From the NCBI GenBank assembly GCA_022824315.1, contig JAJEAC010000048.1:25973-89972 (forward strand): a stretch of DNA of 64,000 nt, read 5' to 3'. The DNA comes from Silicimonas sp. (GTDB lineage Bacteria; Pseudomonadota; Alphaproteobacteria; Rhodobacterales; Rhodobacteraceae). The translations under genes and the position numbers were made by a program. The notes beneath the pieces are model-generated. The model did not search any database, was not told the DNA's origin, and was given only the letters and a program-made list of their open reading frames with translations. Positions 41,463 through 51,290 of this stretch are shown here, piece after piece (within the stretch, counting starts at the first letter, position 1; each line of letters opens with the position of its first letter).

Positions 41463-42125
41463 ACCGGCCAGGGTGTACAACCTAGGTGCCGCCAAAGAGG
41501 CGCTGAAGTCAAAGTCCGGTGCACATGTCGCAATCCCGGTTGTCGAACGAAGGACCGTTGCGTCGATGCGGATCCTTGCCTTCCCGTCGAGAGGAGGCAA
41601 TGCGGCACTCCCATGGTTCAAGCCTCCGCCGGACCTTGAATTTTGAACGGCTGGGCCGGAGCCCGTTGACCAAGAGGTTGCCGCGACCGCGTCGGCGACG
41701 AGTCGAGGCGCCGCCGACAGAAGCACTTGCCTGTGATGGCGCAGCGCCGCAACAACCGCGACTGTCCTGCGGTTCAGGTCGTTTCGGGAGTGTCCGCACC
41801 CGCCCTGCAGGTCAGACCTTTGCGCCTGCCGTCACCAGGCGTGCCTGGACGATCGTGCCGACAACGAACGCGTGCCGGAGATCCAAGGTCGAACTCCTCC
41901 GGCGCTGCGGTGAAGACACATTCGAAGACACCGGAAAGCGCCCGGCGATGGACGTGCCTGACTGCGCTCCGGAAGGTTGGGCCAAGGCGACCCTGTCCGG
42001 ATCCGTACGAGGTCGGCTTCGCGGCATTGCCGGTGGTTCTCCGCGGCAACGGCGAGATCGATCGACCTTCCGGGTGAAATGGCCACGGCCCGCGCCCACA
42101 TGGCATCGGTCAGCACCGCCCTTCC
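41463..42125 (-). pseudogene. decayed IS5-family (DDE) transposase
   Basis: Minus-strand fragments scattered over frames match an IS5-type transposase in order. The N-terminal region reads LTDAMWARAVAISPGRS then VRIRTGSPWPNLPER (family: LTD.QW....LPG, LRTG.PWRDLPE). After a frameshift comes VHRRALSGVFECVFTAA then PEEFDLG. Next is FVVGTIVQARLVTAGAKV, where the first catalytic Asp block (D.T.V.AH..aAGAK) has become VGTIVQA. Near the end, TGIATCAPDFDFSASLAA matches the ATRYDK..F.a block. No intact frame or catalytic triad remains, so this is an old inactivated insertion between the aminotransferase and the acyl-CoA dehydrogenase operon. Confidence 0.65.
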
Positions 42126-42233
42126 AACATTGTCACTGCAATCGGCTTGGGCTGCCTGTGCCGCCGTACCGACGGTCACTGGGCGGGAAACGGCGTTGGC
42201 CCGCCTGAACCGAAACCTGATTGTCAACGGTTC

Positions 42234-43253
42234 TCAATGTCTGCCGTCGATTGCATCGATGCCTCGAGCGGCGAGGCGCTTGGCCATGGCCCCGTGTTTT
42301 CCGGCATCTGCAGCGGCTGCAGTGCCGGCGCGGACCCGGTCGGCGATGCCCACCCAAATCACCGAAAACCGGAAGAGCGCGAAGGCTCTGTGAAACGTCG
42401 TCAGCGGCGCCATGTCGGGGCTGCCGGCCATGTAGCGACTGATGAACTCCGCCTCTGTCGGCAAGCCCAGAGCCGCCAGGTTCAGGCCAAGAAGTCCACC
42501 GTATTCTTCGGGCGAAGTGTGCCATGCCATGCAGCAAAACCCGAGATCGGCCAGCGGATGGCCCAAGGTGGAGAGCTCCCAGTCAAGGATTGCGGCCACG
42601 CGCGGCTCGGTCGGGTGGAAGATCACGTTGCCCATGCGATAGTCGCCATGCGCAAGGCTGATCCGGGCATCGTCCGCCGGTTGGTTCGCGGTCAACCAGG
42701 CGGCAAGCCGGTCAAGTTCGGGGATCGGGTCGCTCTGACTTTCCGTCCATTGCCGTGTCCAACGCGCGATCTGGCGCCCGAAGTAATTTCCAGGCTTCCC
42801 GTAATCAGCAAGACCGACTTCGTCCGGGCGCACCGCATGCATCTCCGCCATTGCATCCGCCAGCCCCATCCAGAGCGCGCGGCGCTCGGTGCGATCCGCG
42901 TCGGCAAGTGCGCCGTCCGGGAAGACGCGGCCCTCGATGCGTTCCATGAGGTAGAAGGGCGTGCCGAGCAGATCCGGGTCGTCGTGATAGAGTATGGGGC
43001 GAGGCACGGGCACGCCGGCAGGGTGCAGCGCCGACATGGCCCGGAACTCGCGGTCGACGGCGTGGGCGCCGCGCAGGATCGGGCCATCGGGCTGCTTGCG
43101 CAGGACCATGCGGTGCGACCCATAGGTCACGAAATAGGTCGGATTGGACTGGCCGCCGACGATCCGCTGAAGCTCAAATCGGGCCGCTTCGCCGAATTGT
43201 CTTGCGAGAAATCCTTCGAGCCGGGCCGGATCGAAATCTGCCTTGGCGTTCAT
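42234..43253 (-). CDS. APH-family phosphotransferase, acyl-CoA-dehydrogenase-associated
   Basis: A 339-residue kinase-fold protein: FELQRIVGGQSNPTYFV at the start, the catalytic loop LAHGDYRMGNVIFHP, and the metal-binding ILDWELSTLGHPLADLGF. Such proteins are fused to or encoded beside acyl-CoA dehydrogenases of the ACAD10/11 type, where they phosphorylate hydroxyacyl substrates before elimination. It overlaps the dehydrogenase gene by 4 bases, supporting that pairing. It is last of a three-gene minus-strand operon. Confidence 0.92.
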   Translation of the reverse strand: MNAKADFDPARLEGFLARQFGEAARFELQRIVGGQSNPTYFVTYGSHRMVLRKQPDGPILRGAHAVDREFRAMSALHPAGVPVPRPILYHDDPDLLGTPFYLMERIEGRVFPDGALADADRTERRALWMGLADAMAEMHAVRPDEVGLADYGKPGNYFGRQIARWTRQWTESQSDPIPELDRLAAWLTANQPADDARISLAHGDYRMGNVIFHPTEPRVAAILDWELSTLGHPLADLGFCCMAWHTSPEEYGGLLGLNLAALGLPTEAEFISRYMAGSPDMAPLTTFHRAFALFRFSVIWVGIADRVRAGTAAAADAGKHGAMAKRLAARGIDAIDGRH

Positions 43254-44458
43254 TCACCGACGCCCCACGTCCAAAATCCGCGACCTTCCTTCTCGACATT
43301 GCGGTGCAGAACCATCCTGTGCACCTCGTCGGCCCCATCGACCAGCCGTGCCTGGCGGGCATAGCGATAGATCCATTCAAGCACAGTATCCTTGGAATAG
43401 CCGCGGGCGCCATTGATCTGGATTGCGGTGTCGGCGGCTTGATGCAGCAGGTTCGCGACATGGACCTTGGCCATCGACACCTCTTTCCGGGCGAAGCTGC
43501 CCTGGGCCAGCGCCCACGCCGCTTTCATCACCAGCAGTCGCCCGATCTCGATCTGCATGGCCAAGTCGCCGAGCATCATCTGGATGCTCTCGCGATTCGA
43601 GAGGCGTTCACCGAAGGCAAGACGCTCGTGGGCATAGGTGTTGGCGATCTCGACACAGCGCTTCGAAAGACCCAGCCAGCGCATGCAATGGGTCAGCCGC
43701 GCCGGGCCAAGGCGGATCTGGGTGAGTTTCAGCCCGTCGCCCTCCTCCATCAGCAGGTTCTCGGCGGGAATCTCCATGTCCTCGTAGACGATTTCGCAAT
43801 GGCCTCCATGTTCCTCGGGGCCCATGATCGGGATGCGGCGATCGATGCGGAAACCGGGCGTGTCCCTGTGATGCAGGAAGGCCGAGAGTCCCTTGCGCGG
43901 GTCGTCCGAGGTGCGCGCGACGAGGATGAAGTGATCGGCCTCTTCGGCACCGGTGATGAACCACTTGCGGCCACGTATGATGTAGCTGTCGCTGGTCCTT
44001 TCCGCGGTCGTGATCATCATGCCGCCAGGGTCGGAGCCAGAGCCGGGATGCGGTTCCGTCATCGCGAATGCGGAACGGACCTCTCCCTGCACAATCGGCT
44101 GCAACCAGCGTTCTTTCTGTGCATCGGTCGCGACCTGTTCCAGGACCATCATGTTGCCATCATCGGGGGCCGCCGAGTTGAATGCGCATGGTCCGAAGAT
44201 CGAGCGGTTCATCTCTTCATAGCAGACCGCAATGGCAACCTTGCCCAGGCCCTGTCCGCCGGTTTCCTCCTTCAACTGGAGGCACCACAGCCCCTCTGCC
44301 TTTGCCTTCTCACGGAGTTGTTCCAGCACATCGAGGCGGATGTTCTCGTGCGCGTCGTAATTCGCGCGATTGTCTTCCAGCGGCATGATCTCATCTTCGA
44401 CGAAACGCGCTGTACGGGCGCGGAAGTCCTCGATGCGAGCGGCAATGGTGAAGTCCAT
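43250..44458 (-). CDS. acyl-CoA dehydrogenase (ACAD10/11-like)
   Basis: A 402-residue flavoenzyme oxidising acyl-CoA to enoyl-CoA. Markers: CYEEMNRSIFGPCAFN, FAMTEPHPGSGSDPGGM with the FAD-contact block, RGRKWFITGAEEADHFI, and QINGARGYSKDTVLEW near the C-terminus. ATG at 44458 starts the recognised family N-terminus (MDFTIAARIEDFRAR); the open frame extends much further upstream but in the wrong frame of the SDR gene. With the APH phosphotransferase and SDR it likely degrades 4-hydroxy or branched acyl-CoAs. Confidence 0.93.
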   Translation of the reverse strand: MDFTIAARIEDFRARTARFVEDEIMPLEDNRANYDAHENIRLDVLEQLREKAKAEGLWCLQLKEETGGQGLGKVAIAVCYEEMNRSIFGPCAFNSAAPDDGNMMVLEQVATDAQKERWLQPIVQGEVRSAFAMTEPHPGSGSDPGGMMITTAERTSDSYIIRGRKWFITGAEEADHFILVARTSDDPRKGLSAFLHHRDTPGFRIDRRIPIMGPEEHGGHCEIVYEDMEIPAENLLMEEGDGLKLTQIRLGPARLTHCMRWLGLSKRCVEIANTYAHERLAFGERLSNRESIQMMLGDLAMQIEIGRLLVMKAAWALAQGSFARKEVSMAKVHVANLLHQAADTAIQINGARGYSKDTVLEWIYRYARQARLVDGADEVHRMVLHRNVEKEGRGFWTWGVGE

Positions 44459-44469
44459 GGTTCCTTCTT

Positions 44470-45210
44470 TCAGAGTGAAGAGACGAGGTGGCCGCCATCG
44501 ACCACGATTTCGGCGCCGGTCATGAAGGCGCCGTCGTCGGAGGCCAGCAGCAAAAGCGGGCCGTCGAGATCGCACATGCTGCCAAGGCGTCGTTGCGGCA
44601 CGCGTTTGATCAACGCCTTTCCCGCGTCGGAAGCGAAGAAGTCGCGGTTGAGATCGGTTTCGATATAGCCCGGGCAGAGCGCATTGACGCGAATGCCGTA
44701 GCGCGCCCATTCCAGCGCGAGACTCCTGGACATCTGCACGACGCCGGATTTGGCCGCGGCATAAGCCGACAGGTTTCCAGCAACGCGGAGCCCGAGAATC
44801 GATGCGATATTGACTATGCTGCCACCCTTGCCTGCGTTCACCAGACTTTGGCCTGCGGCCCTGGCTACGCGGAACACGCCGGTGAGATCGGTGTCGATGA
44901 CGCGCGCCCAGTCGTCCTCGGTGGTCGTCAACGCCGGGCCGTCGACGGTGACTCCGGCATTGTTGACCACTATGTCGAAAGTGCGATCCTCGAAGATCGC
45001 GGCCACACTGGCGGGATCGGTCACGTCCAAAGCCGCCGCTTGCGCCCTTCCGCCGTCGCCTTCGATTTTCGCGCACAGGCCCTGCAGTCGGTCCACACGC
45101 CGTGCCGCCGCGGTGACCTCAGCCCCTTGCTCGGCCAGAATCTGCGCGAAATGAGCCCCAAGGCCCGAAGACGCGCCGGTGACGAGTGCCAATTTCCCGC
45201 TCAGTTTCAT
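44470..45210 (-). CDS. SDR-family oxidoreductase (FabG-like)
   Basis: A 246-residue short-chain dehydrogenase: TGASSGLGAHFAQILAE near residue 12, NNAG in IVVNNAGVTVDG, the catalytic Ser in VNIASILGLRVAG, YAAAKSGVVQMSRSLAL with the catalytic Tyr-Lys, and the C-terminal GAEIVVDGGHLVSSL. First gene of the operon with the acyl-CoA dehydrogenase 12 bases downstream. Probably oxidises a hydroxyacyl intermediate, by context. Confidence 0.92.
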   Translation of the reverse strand: MKLSGKLALVTGASSGLGAHFAQILAEQGAEVTAAARRVDRLQGLCAKIEGDGGRAQAAALDVTDPASVAAIFEDRTFDIVVNNAGVTVDGPALTTTEDDWARVIDTDLTGVFRVARAAGQSLVNAGKGGSIVNIASILGLRVAGNLSAYAAAKSGVVQMSRSLALEWARYGIRVNALCPGYIETDLNRDFFASDAGKALIKRVPQRRLGSMCDLDGPLLLLASDDGAFMTGAEIVVDGGHLVSSL

Positions 45211-46120
45211 CGTGGCCCCTCAGTAGGACTTCGGTAAATCCAGCACGCACCGACGATAAACGACATGATCAACTCGCGTGTACCCAAGATCTCGTGCACA
45301 AGATCAGAGGCATTCGTTCGCCGCACACGTGCATGAGCGCAGGCGCAGCATTGAGCTGCTGCAGGACGCGCTCTGTCACCGGCAGTCCGATACCATCCGG
45401 GGCTGCGCGCGCGCAACCGGAAGCATGTGCACGTCCCTCGACCATCCACCCTGCAACTCGTGCCGGAACGGGCCCACCCGACCTGCCGGCGTAACGCTGC
45501 GTGGAAGTGGCTGGACGTCCGCGTGCGCGGCATCATGCCCGTGCCGCCCACTATGCCGTGTTCACCCGGCTGCGCGAGACCGCGAGTATCGCCGCCGTGA
45601 ACCACAGGGCTGTCATCGGCATCCTGTCTCGAATCGCGCACGCGACGATGCGGACCGACGCCACCGACCCCGGGTTTCGGAGGGCGACGCATCGGCGGAT
45701 CCAGCGTTCTGCACATTTGGGACCAGAGGCCCCTCTGGCATCCGCAACTTCGTGCCGTCGCCGCCAATGCTGTCGTCGACGTTGCCACAAGGGAATGGAC
45801 CGCCGGAAGCGCAAGGTTCGCGGTCCCTGTCATGGTCGTCGCCAACCTCTTTCCGTGCCGCGTCTTCGAGGTGCTCGCCAAGACCCGCTCTCGGGATGGG
45901 ATCTGGGCCTCCGGATGCACCGCGCGTCTGGCTTGCACGACGGCCTTTAGCGACGTCGTCGCCCGTTCAATGGTCGTGCCCGCGCGGAGGAGACGGGCCG
46001 TCCACGCCGACGCGACGCGGCGGGCACTCAAGTTTCCGGGATCGGACGGTTCGGCAAGAAGCAGCCTCCATGCTCTTGCCGTGTTATCATCTACTGATGA
46101 ATCCATGCGATGGTGCAGTA
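45211..46120. other. long interval without a supported gene
   Basis: About 910 bases. Open frames run on both strands, but they are arginine- and cysteine-rich with no domain and no ribosome site. The most protein-like plus-strand stretch (about 45,730-46,020: LWHPQLRAVAANAVVDVA, then GSARFAVPVMVVANLFPC) has no recognised relative. The composition suggests a decayed insertion preceding the broken toxin-antitoxin pair. Confidence 0.35.
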
Positions 46121-46483
46121 ATGAGAGACAAGTGTCCGGATACACGCCTTCAACTTGACGGGGTGACATTGTTTCCCATCGAAGGGAGGGGATTGGGGAT
46201 CAAATCCGATGTCGCCCGGGTGCCGGTGTCGAACGAATGACCACACGGGATCAATTACTCCCTCACTCTGCACAAGCCGGACGGCGAGAGGATTGCGGGA
46301 TTTGACAACGCTCGCGAGATCAGGACGGGATCCGGTCCAGGCAAGAAGGCGCCGATGGAGTGGGACCACAAACACAGGTTTCGATCAATCAAGCCCCAAG
46401 ACTATGTGGATGCCGCCGCTTTGCGTGCTGACCTTTGGTCCGAGGTCGGTGGTGCCCTGAGAGACCTTGGTGAAATGGCATGA
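46121..46483 (+). pseudogene. TumE-family toxin gene with in-frame TGA
   Basis: Reading from ATG 46121 gives PDTRLQLDGVTLFPIEGRG then VARVPVSNE, stop TGA at 46238-46240, and then in the same frame PHGINYSLTLHKPDGERI, AGFDNAREI, MEWDHKHRFRSIKP, and a C-terminal LWSEVGGALRDLGEMA. The post-stop part carries the conserved YSLTLH..G.R..GFDNA and DH.HR blocks of TumE-type toxins (DUF6516). Family members read PHG after an Arg or similar residue, so CGA to TGA is the simplest lesion. The stop overlaps the partner gene's ATG by 4 bases (ATGA), the standard order toxin-antitoxin for this pair. Truncation would leave only 39 residues of the toxin. Confidence 0.7.
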
Positions 46484-46854
46484 CCAGCAAGACGCTCAAC
46501 GCAGGCATTTCAAGCTATGGAGCGATGAAAGCTCGGATACCGGCGATCGCGAAGGGCGAGCAAAAGCCCAAGAAGGGCGAGCCGAGAGTTTAGTGTACCT
46601 CGATCGAGAGCTTTTCCAAGATCTTGTCGCAAAGGAATCAGGAGCTTTTGCGGCTCATCGCACAGGAAAATCCGAATCCTCTCACCGAACTCGCGATGTT
46701 GAGCGGTCGGAAGACATCCAATCTTTCGAGAACCCTGCATACGATGGTGCGGTACGGTTTGGTTGAACTCGCAATGGGCAGACAAGGCACAATCGTGCCC
46801 CGGGCGGTCTGCGATCACGTCAGGCTTGATCTTGGCCAGATGCACCCGGCTTAG
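46480..46854 (+). pseudogene. TumA-type antitoxin (HTH) gene with in-frame TAG
   Basis: From ATG 46480 the frame reads TSKTLNAGISSYGAMKAR through KPKKGEPRV, then TAG at 46591-46593, then CTSIESFSKILSQRNQELL, LTELAMLSGRKTSNLSRT and MVRYGLVELAMGRQGTIVP, ending at 46854. The second part is a complete winged HTH of the HVO_A0114/TumA family. Family proteins have Trp where the stop sits, so TGG to TAG is the simplest lesion. Frame is otherwise open for 124 codons. Internal starts (for example TTG at 46624) could still yield the HTH alone. Both members of this pair therefore carry exactly one nonsense codon. Confidence 0.7.
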
Positions 46855-46935
46855 CCCGCCATCCCGTATGCCGTTGCGTCGCTTGCGTTGATCCGACCGT
46901 TCTGGATTGCGGGGTTGAGTCGGCGATGGCGCGGC

Positions 46936-48249
46936 TCATCCGTTCTCTCTCAAGACCGCTCCCGCAAGATAGAGCGAGCCACAGATGAGTATCCTCGCTG
47001 CCGGATCGGACTTGACGATCTCGGCCAGCGCATCCTGAACGGATGGGGCAATGGCTGTCGGAAGGCCCACGGATGTGGAGGCCTCGGCGGTATCCTCCGC
47101 CGATAGTGTCGCGGACTCACCCGGTATCGCGATGGCATGGAGACTCTCCGCCACGCTTGCCAATGGCAGGAGGTAGCCCGCCACGTCCTTGGTTGCGAGC
47201 ATTCCGCAGATAAGGCGTGTCGGTCGTTCCGGCAGGGTCTTGATCGTTTCCGCAAGAGCCTCGCCGGCCGCCGGATTGTGACCACCGTCAAGCCAGAGTT
47301 CCGCCGCTGGCGCAGCCTCGACCAGCGGGCCTGTCTTCAACCTCTGCATTCTTGCTGGCCAGTACGCGTTGGTCACGGCGCCGCGGGCCGCGACTTCACC
47401 CATGCCCAAGTGCCTGAGTGCCGCGATGGCCATGCCCGCGTTGGCCAATTGATGCGGCCCTCGAAGATTGGGAACCGGCAGGTCGAGAAGGCCGGATTCG
47501 TCTTCGAACACCATTCGGCCTTGCTCTTCATGAACGTGCCAATGCTGCCCAAAGGAGATTGTCGGCGCGTCAAGGCGTGCAGCCTCGGCCTCGATGACGC
47601 CCATCCCGTCGTCATGCTGAGGCCCGATGATGACCGGAATGCCGCGCTTGATGATGCCGGCCTTCTGGCCTGCAATCTCCCTGATCGTGTCGCCCAGAAA
47701 CTGCTGATGGTCGAGATCTACCTTGGTGATGATGGTCAGAACGGGATTGTCCACCACGTTGGTAGCATCGTGGCGCCCGCCAAGGCCGACTTCAAGCAAT
47801 GTCCAGTCGGCAGGGGTCTCCGCAAATGCCAGAAATGCCGCCACGGTCGTGATCTCGAAATACGTGATCGTCTCGCCGCCGTTGGCCGCGTAGACCTTTT
47901 CGAGGAGTTCCAGCAGGTCCGGTTCCGCGATGGTCTGTCCCGCCACGCGGATTCGCTCGTGGAATCGGGCGAGATGCGGCGATGTGTAGGCGTGGACCGT
48001 CAATCCTTCGGCTTCGAGCCCGGCGCGGATCATTGCCTGGGTCGAACCCTTGCCGTTTGTGCCTGCGACATGGACCACCGGGGGCAGCTTGACATGCGGG
48101 TTCCCGACCGACGAAAGGCAGCGGCCCATGCGGTCCAGGGTCAGGTCGATGACCTTTGGATGCAGGAGCTGCATCCTTTCGAGTACTGCGTCAGTTGACG
48201 TGAATCGCATCAATGCGGTTTCGTCGCCAAGGTCTGGCATTGTGCGCAT
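46936..48249 (-). CDS. folC: dihydrofolate synthase / folylpolyglutamate synthase
   Basis: A 437-residue ligase adding glutamate to dihydropteroate and to folates. The P-loop HVAGTNGKGSTQAMIRAG, the ATP/metal block TLLEVGLGGRHDATNVVD and WLDGGHNPAAGEALAETI are characteristic. It follows accD with 4 bases between the accD stop and the folC ATG, so it is cotranscribed, the accD-folC order common in Proteobacteria. A second ATG at 48240 is also possible. GC and codon style are core-like. Confidence 0.95.
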   Translation of the reverse strand: MRTMPDLGDETALMRFTSTDAVLERMQLLHPKVIDLTLDRMGRCLSSVGNPHVKLPPVVHVAGTNGKGSTQAMIRAGLEAEGLTVHAYTSPHLARFHERIRVAGQTIAEPDLLELLEKVYAANGGETITYFEITTVAAFLAFAETPADWTLLEVGLGGRHDATNVVDNPVLTIITKVDLDHQQFLGDTIREIAGQKAGIIKRGIPVIIGPQHDDGMGVIEAEAARLDAPTISFGQHWHVHEEQGRMVFEDESGLLDLPVPNLRGPHQLANAGMAIAALRHLGMGEVAARGAVTNAYWPARMQRLKTGPLVEAAPAAELWLDGGHNPAAGEALAETIKTLPERPTRLICGMLATKDVAGYLLPLASVAESLHAIAIPGESATLSAEDTAEASTSVGLPTAIAPSVQDALAEIVKSDPAARILICGSLYLAGAVLRENG

Positions 48250-48253
48250 TCTG

Positions 48254-49171
48254 CTACCCAGACGCCGTCACCGGCTCCGATTTGGCGTCGTTCGGAGGGG
48301 GAAGTTCGCCCTTCACGGGAGGAGGCATGTTGAGGAGCATGCGAGTGATGCGTGAAAGTTCGCCCTTCATGTCACGGCGATGCGTCACGCGATCAAGCAT
48401 GCCATGGTCCAGGAGATACTCGGCGCGCTGAAAGCCTTCGGGAAGCGTCTCGCGGATCGTCTGCTCTATGACCCTCGGACCAGCAAAGCAGATGAGCGCA
48501 TTGGGTTCGGCAATGTGAATGTCGCCAAGCATGGCATATGACGCCGTGACACCGCCTGTCGTCGGGTTCGTGAGAACTACGATGTAGGGGAGACCGGCGT
48601 CGCGCACCAGCTCGACCGCAACCGTGGTGCGCGGCATCTGCATGAGGGACAGGATCCCTTCCTGCATGCGGGCGCCGCCGGCGGCCGAAAAGAGGATCAG
48701 GGGACGCTTGAGCTCAACGGCGCGACTTGCGGCAGCGATGACGGCATTGCCAACATACATGCCCATCGAGCCACCCATGAAGCTGAAGTCCTGGCAGGCT
48801 GCCACAATGGGCGTTCGCTCGATCATTCCTTCGGCGACGAGCATGGCCTCCCTCTCTTCGGTCTCGCGCTGGGCGGACTTGAGGCGATCCGGGTACCTTT
48901 TCTGGTCGCGGAACGACAACGGGTCGGGCTTGGGCAGCGGCACGTCCACTTCGGTGAACGCGCCGTCATCGAAGAGCGCGGTCAGCCGATCGCGTGCAGA
49001 GATCGCCATGTGATGATCGCAGCTTGTGCAGACGCCCAGGTTTTCGGTCAACTCCCGGTGAAACAGCATCGTTCCGCATTCCGGGCATTTCGACCAGAGA
49101 TTCTCGGGTGTCTCCCGCCTGGAAAACAGCGAGTTGATCTTGGGTCGGACGTAGTTCGATATCCAGTTCAT
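48254..49171 (-). CDS. accD: acetyl-CoA carboxylase carboxyltransferase beta subunit
   Basis: A 305-residue subunit transferring CO2 from biotin to acetyl-CoA. The N-terminal zinc ribbon has [16 protein letters not shown] and [10 protein letters not shown] (four Cys). The carboxyltransferase core includes [53 protein letters not shown] and [20 protein letters not shown]. The C-terminus is extended and proline-rich. Divergent from ilvD with a 130-base gap. Confidence 0.97.
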   Translation of the reverse strand: MNWISNYVRPKINSLFSRRETPENLWSKCPECGTMLFHRELTENLGVCTSCDHHMAISARDRLTALFDDGAFTEVDVPLPKPDPLSFRDQKRYPDRLKSAQRETEEREAMLVAEGMIERTPIVAACQDFSFMGGSMGMYVGNAVIAAASRAVELKRPLILFSAAGGARMQEGILSLMQMPRTTVAVELVRDAGLPYIVVLTNPTTGGVTASYAMLGDIHIAEPNALICFAGPRVIEQTIRETLPEGFQRAEYLLDHGMLDRVTHRRDMKGELSRITRMLLNMPPPVKGELPPPNDAKSEPVTASG

Positions 49172-49303
49172 GAGCCTGCCCGATTTTCATTCACAGTTAA
49201 GCAGGACGGGCAGGAATTGCAATCTCGCGGTCTTCGCTTCTTCGCTTGTCGATCCACGCGGCGGCGTCTATTCCTCTAGCCGCTGAAATCCCGGGAGCCC
49301 GCC

Positions 49304-51028
49304 ATGCTGAAAAAGAGATTCGACAAGTCCAGCCTGCCCAGCCGCCACGTAACCGAAGGTCCGGCCCGGGCGCCGCATCGATCATACTACTACGCAATGG
49401 GAATCTCCGAAGAGGAGATCGCCCAGCCTTTCGTGGGCGTGGCGACCTGCTGGAACGAGGCGGCGCCCTGCAACATCGCCCTTGATCGCCAGGCCCAGGC
49501 CGTGAAGCTCGGCGTCAAGGAAGGGTTTGGCACGCCTCGGGAGTTCACGACCATAACGGTGACAGACGGGATCGCGATGGGCCACGAGGGCATGCGCTCC
49601 TCGCTTGCCTCTCGCGAGGCCATTGCAGACACGGTTGAACTCACGATGCGCGGGCACTGCTACGACGCTCTCGTCGGCTTGGCAGGCTGCGACAAGTCGT
49701 TGCCTGGCATGATGATGGCGATGGTGCGGCTCAACGTGCCCTCGGTCTTCATCTATGGCGGGTCGATCATGCCGGGCCGCTTTGAGGGCCGGGACGTGAC
49801 GGTGCAGGATGTCTTCGAGGCGGTTGGCCGCCACCAGGCAGGCAAGAGCTCGGACGAGGAACTTCGTGCCCTCGAAAGGGTCGCCTGTCCGTCGGCCGGG
49901 GCTTGCGGGGGCCAGTTCACGGCCAACACGATGGCCTGCGTGTCCGAAGCGATCGGCCTCGCGCTCCTGAACTCCTCGGGCGCACCCGCACCTTACGAAA
50001 GCCGCGACGCGTTTGCCACGGCGTCCGGCCTTGCCGTGATGAACCTGTTGGAAAGGAACATTCGCTCCCGGGACGTCGTCACCCGCAAGAGCCTCGAGAA
50101 CGCGGCCCGCATCGTTGCCTGCACCGGCGGGTCCACCAATGCAGGGCTGCATCTGCCGGCAATCGCCCACGAGGCCGGAATCGATTTCGACCTCGACGAT
50201 GTCTGCGAAATCTTCCGCGACACGCCCTATTTCGTCGATCTGAAGCCGGGAGGTCAGTTCGTGGCCAAGGACCTGTACGAGGTCGGCGGCGTACCGGTCG
50301 TGATGAAGGAATTGCGCAAGGCAGGCCTGATCCACGAAGATTGCATGACCGCATCTGGCGAATCCATTGGCGAGGCGCTCGACAGGATCGACGGCGATGC
50401 CGATGGTCGCGTGATCCACCCCGTCGAGACACCGATCACCAAGACCGGCGGCGTCGTGGGGCTGAAGGGCAATCTCGCTCCGGAAGGCGCAATCGTGAAG
50501 GTCGCGGGCATGAGCGAGGAGGAGCAGGTCTTCACCGGCCCGGCCCGGGTCTTCGAGTGCGAGGAGGACGCCTTCGCGGCCGTCAAGGCGCGCACCTACA
50601 AGGAGGGCGAGGTCATCGTCATCCGCAACGAAGGTCCTGCAAGTGGTCCTGGAATGCGTGAGATGCTGGCGACGACCGCCGCGCTGTCGGGACAGGGTGT
50701 GGGCAAGAAGGTGGCGCTGATCACGGATGGCCGGTTCTCTGGCGCGACGCGGGGCTTCTGCGTTGGACATGTCGGCCCGGAGAGCGCACGGGGGGGGCCG
50801 ATTGGCAAGCTTCGGGATGGGGACATGATCACCATTGATGCGATCAAGGGCGAACTCAGCGTGGATCTGAGCGACGAGGAACTCGAGACCCGGATCTACA
50901 CGCCGAGGGAAACGATCTACACAAGCGGAGCGCTATGGAAGTATGCGCAACTCGTTGGGTCCACGCGGCTCGGCGCAGTGACTCATCCCGGCGCAACGTG
51001 TGAGGCACATGTCTACGCCGATCTGTAG
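49304..51028 (+). CDS. ilvD: dihydroxy-acid dehydratase
   Basis: A 574-residue iron-sulfur dehydratase of branched-chain amino acid synthesis (2,3-dihydroxy-isovalerate to 2-oxoisovalerate). Cluster ligands lie in [36 protein letters not shown] and [18 protein letters not shown]. The C-terminal half has [20 protein letters not shown]. The GGGAG ribosome site precedes the ATG. A 124-bp MITE-like insertion lies just past the stop codon, followed by a 14-bp GC palindrome that may be the original terminator stem. Confidence 0.97.
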   Translation: MLKKRFDKSSLPSRHVTEGPARAPHRSYYYAMGISEEEIAQPFVGVATCWNEAAPCNIALDRQAQAVKLGVKEGFGTPREFTTITVTDGIAMGHEGMRSSLASREAIADTVELTMRGHCYDALVGLAGCDKSLPGMMMAMVRLNVPSVFIYGGSIMPGRFEGRDVTVQDVFEAVGRHQAGKSSDEELRALERVACPSAGACGGQFTANTMACVSEAIGLALLNSSGAPAPYESRDAFATASGLAVMNLLERNIRSRDVVTRKSLENAARIVACTGGSTNAGLHLPAIAHEAGIDFDLDDVCEIFRDTPYFVDLKPGGQFVAKDLYEVGGVPVVMKELRKAGLIHEDCMTASGESIGEALDRIDGDADGRVIHPVETPITKTGGVVGLKGNLAPEGAIVKVAGMSEEEQVFTGPARVFECEEDAFAAVKARTYKEGEVIVIRNEGPASGPGMREMLATTAALSGQGVGKKVALITDGRFSGATRGFCVGHVGPESARGGPIGKLRDGDMITIDAIKGELSVDLSDEELETRIYTPRETIYTSGALWKYAQLVGSTRLGAVTHPGATCEAHVYADL

Positions 51029-51038
51029 GGTCCGAAAG

Positions 51039-51162
51039 GAAAGCGTTCGGTCATGCGGTGATGTAGGGGACGATGGCACGGAGAAAGCACGGCCGAATCC
51101 CGGCAGAACGTGGAGTTGTCTATGTCGTCCTCATCATAGCCACCCCTTGACCGAACGCTTTC
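51039..51162. mobile_element. 124-bp MITE-like element with 15-bp TIRs and 8-bp target duplication
   Basis: The left terminus GAAAGCGTTCGGTCA (51039-51053) and right terminus TGACCGAACGCTTTC (51148-51162) are perfect inverse complements. The 8-bp sequence TCCGAAAG sits immediately outside both ends (51031-51038 and 51163-51170) as a direct repeat, the footprint of transposition. The arms continue as an imperfect palindrome inward, for example GTGATGTAGGGGACGA against GCTATGATGAGGACGA. There is no coding capacity. An 8-bp duplication fits several families (IS4, IS66, ISL3). It lies 10 bases after the ilvD stop. Confidence 0.75.
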
Positions 51163-51290
51163 TCCGAAAGCGGCCCCGGGGCCGTTCGCGGGACCGCGCA
51201 TGGCCACGGCCACGGACGGACTGCTTTCGAAGGATGCCTTTGCGGCAGCCAATCGTGGCCTGCCGGATTTCGGACGTGGCGTTCGGGCCG

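Noticed and set aside
43202..44668. 488-residue plus-strand ORF over the acyl-CoA dehydrogenase
   Set aside because: Antisense shadow; no ribosome site and no domain.
43250..45076. 608-residue fusion of SDR and acyl-CoA dehydrogenase
   Set aside because: The upstream part is the SDR gene read in the wrong frame; the real dehydrogenase starts at 44458.
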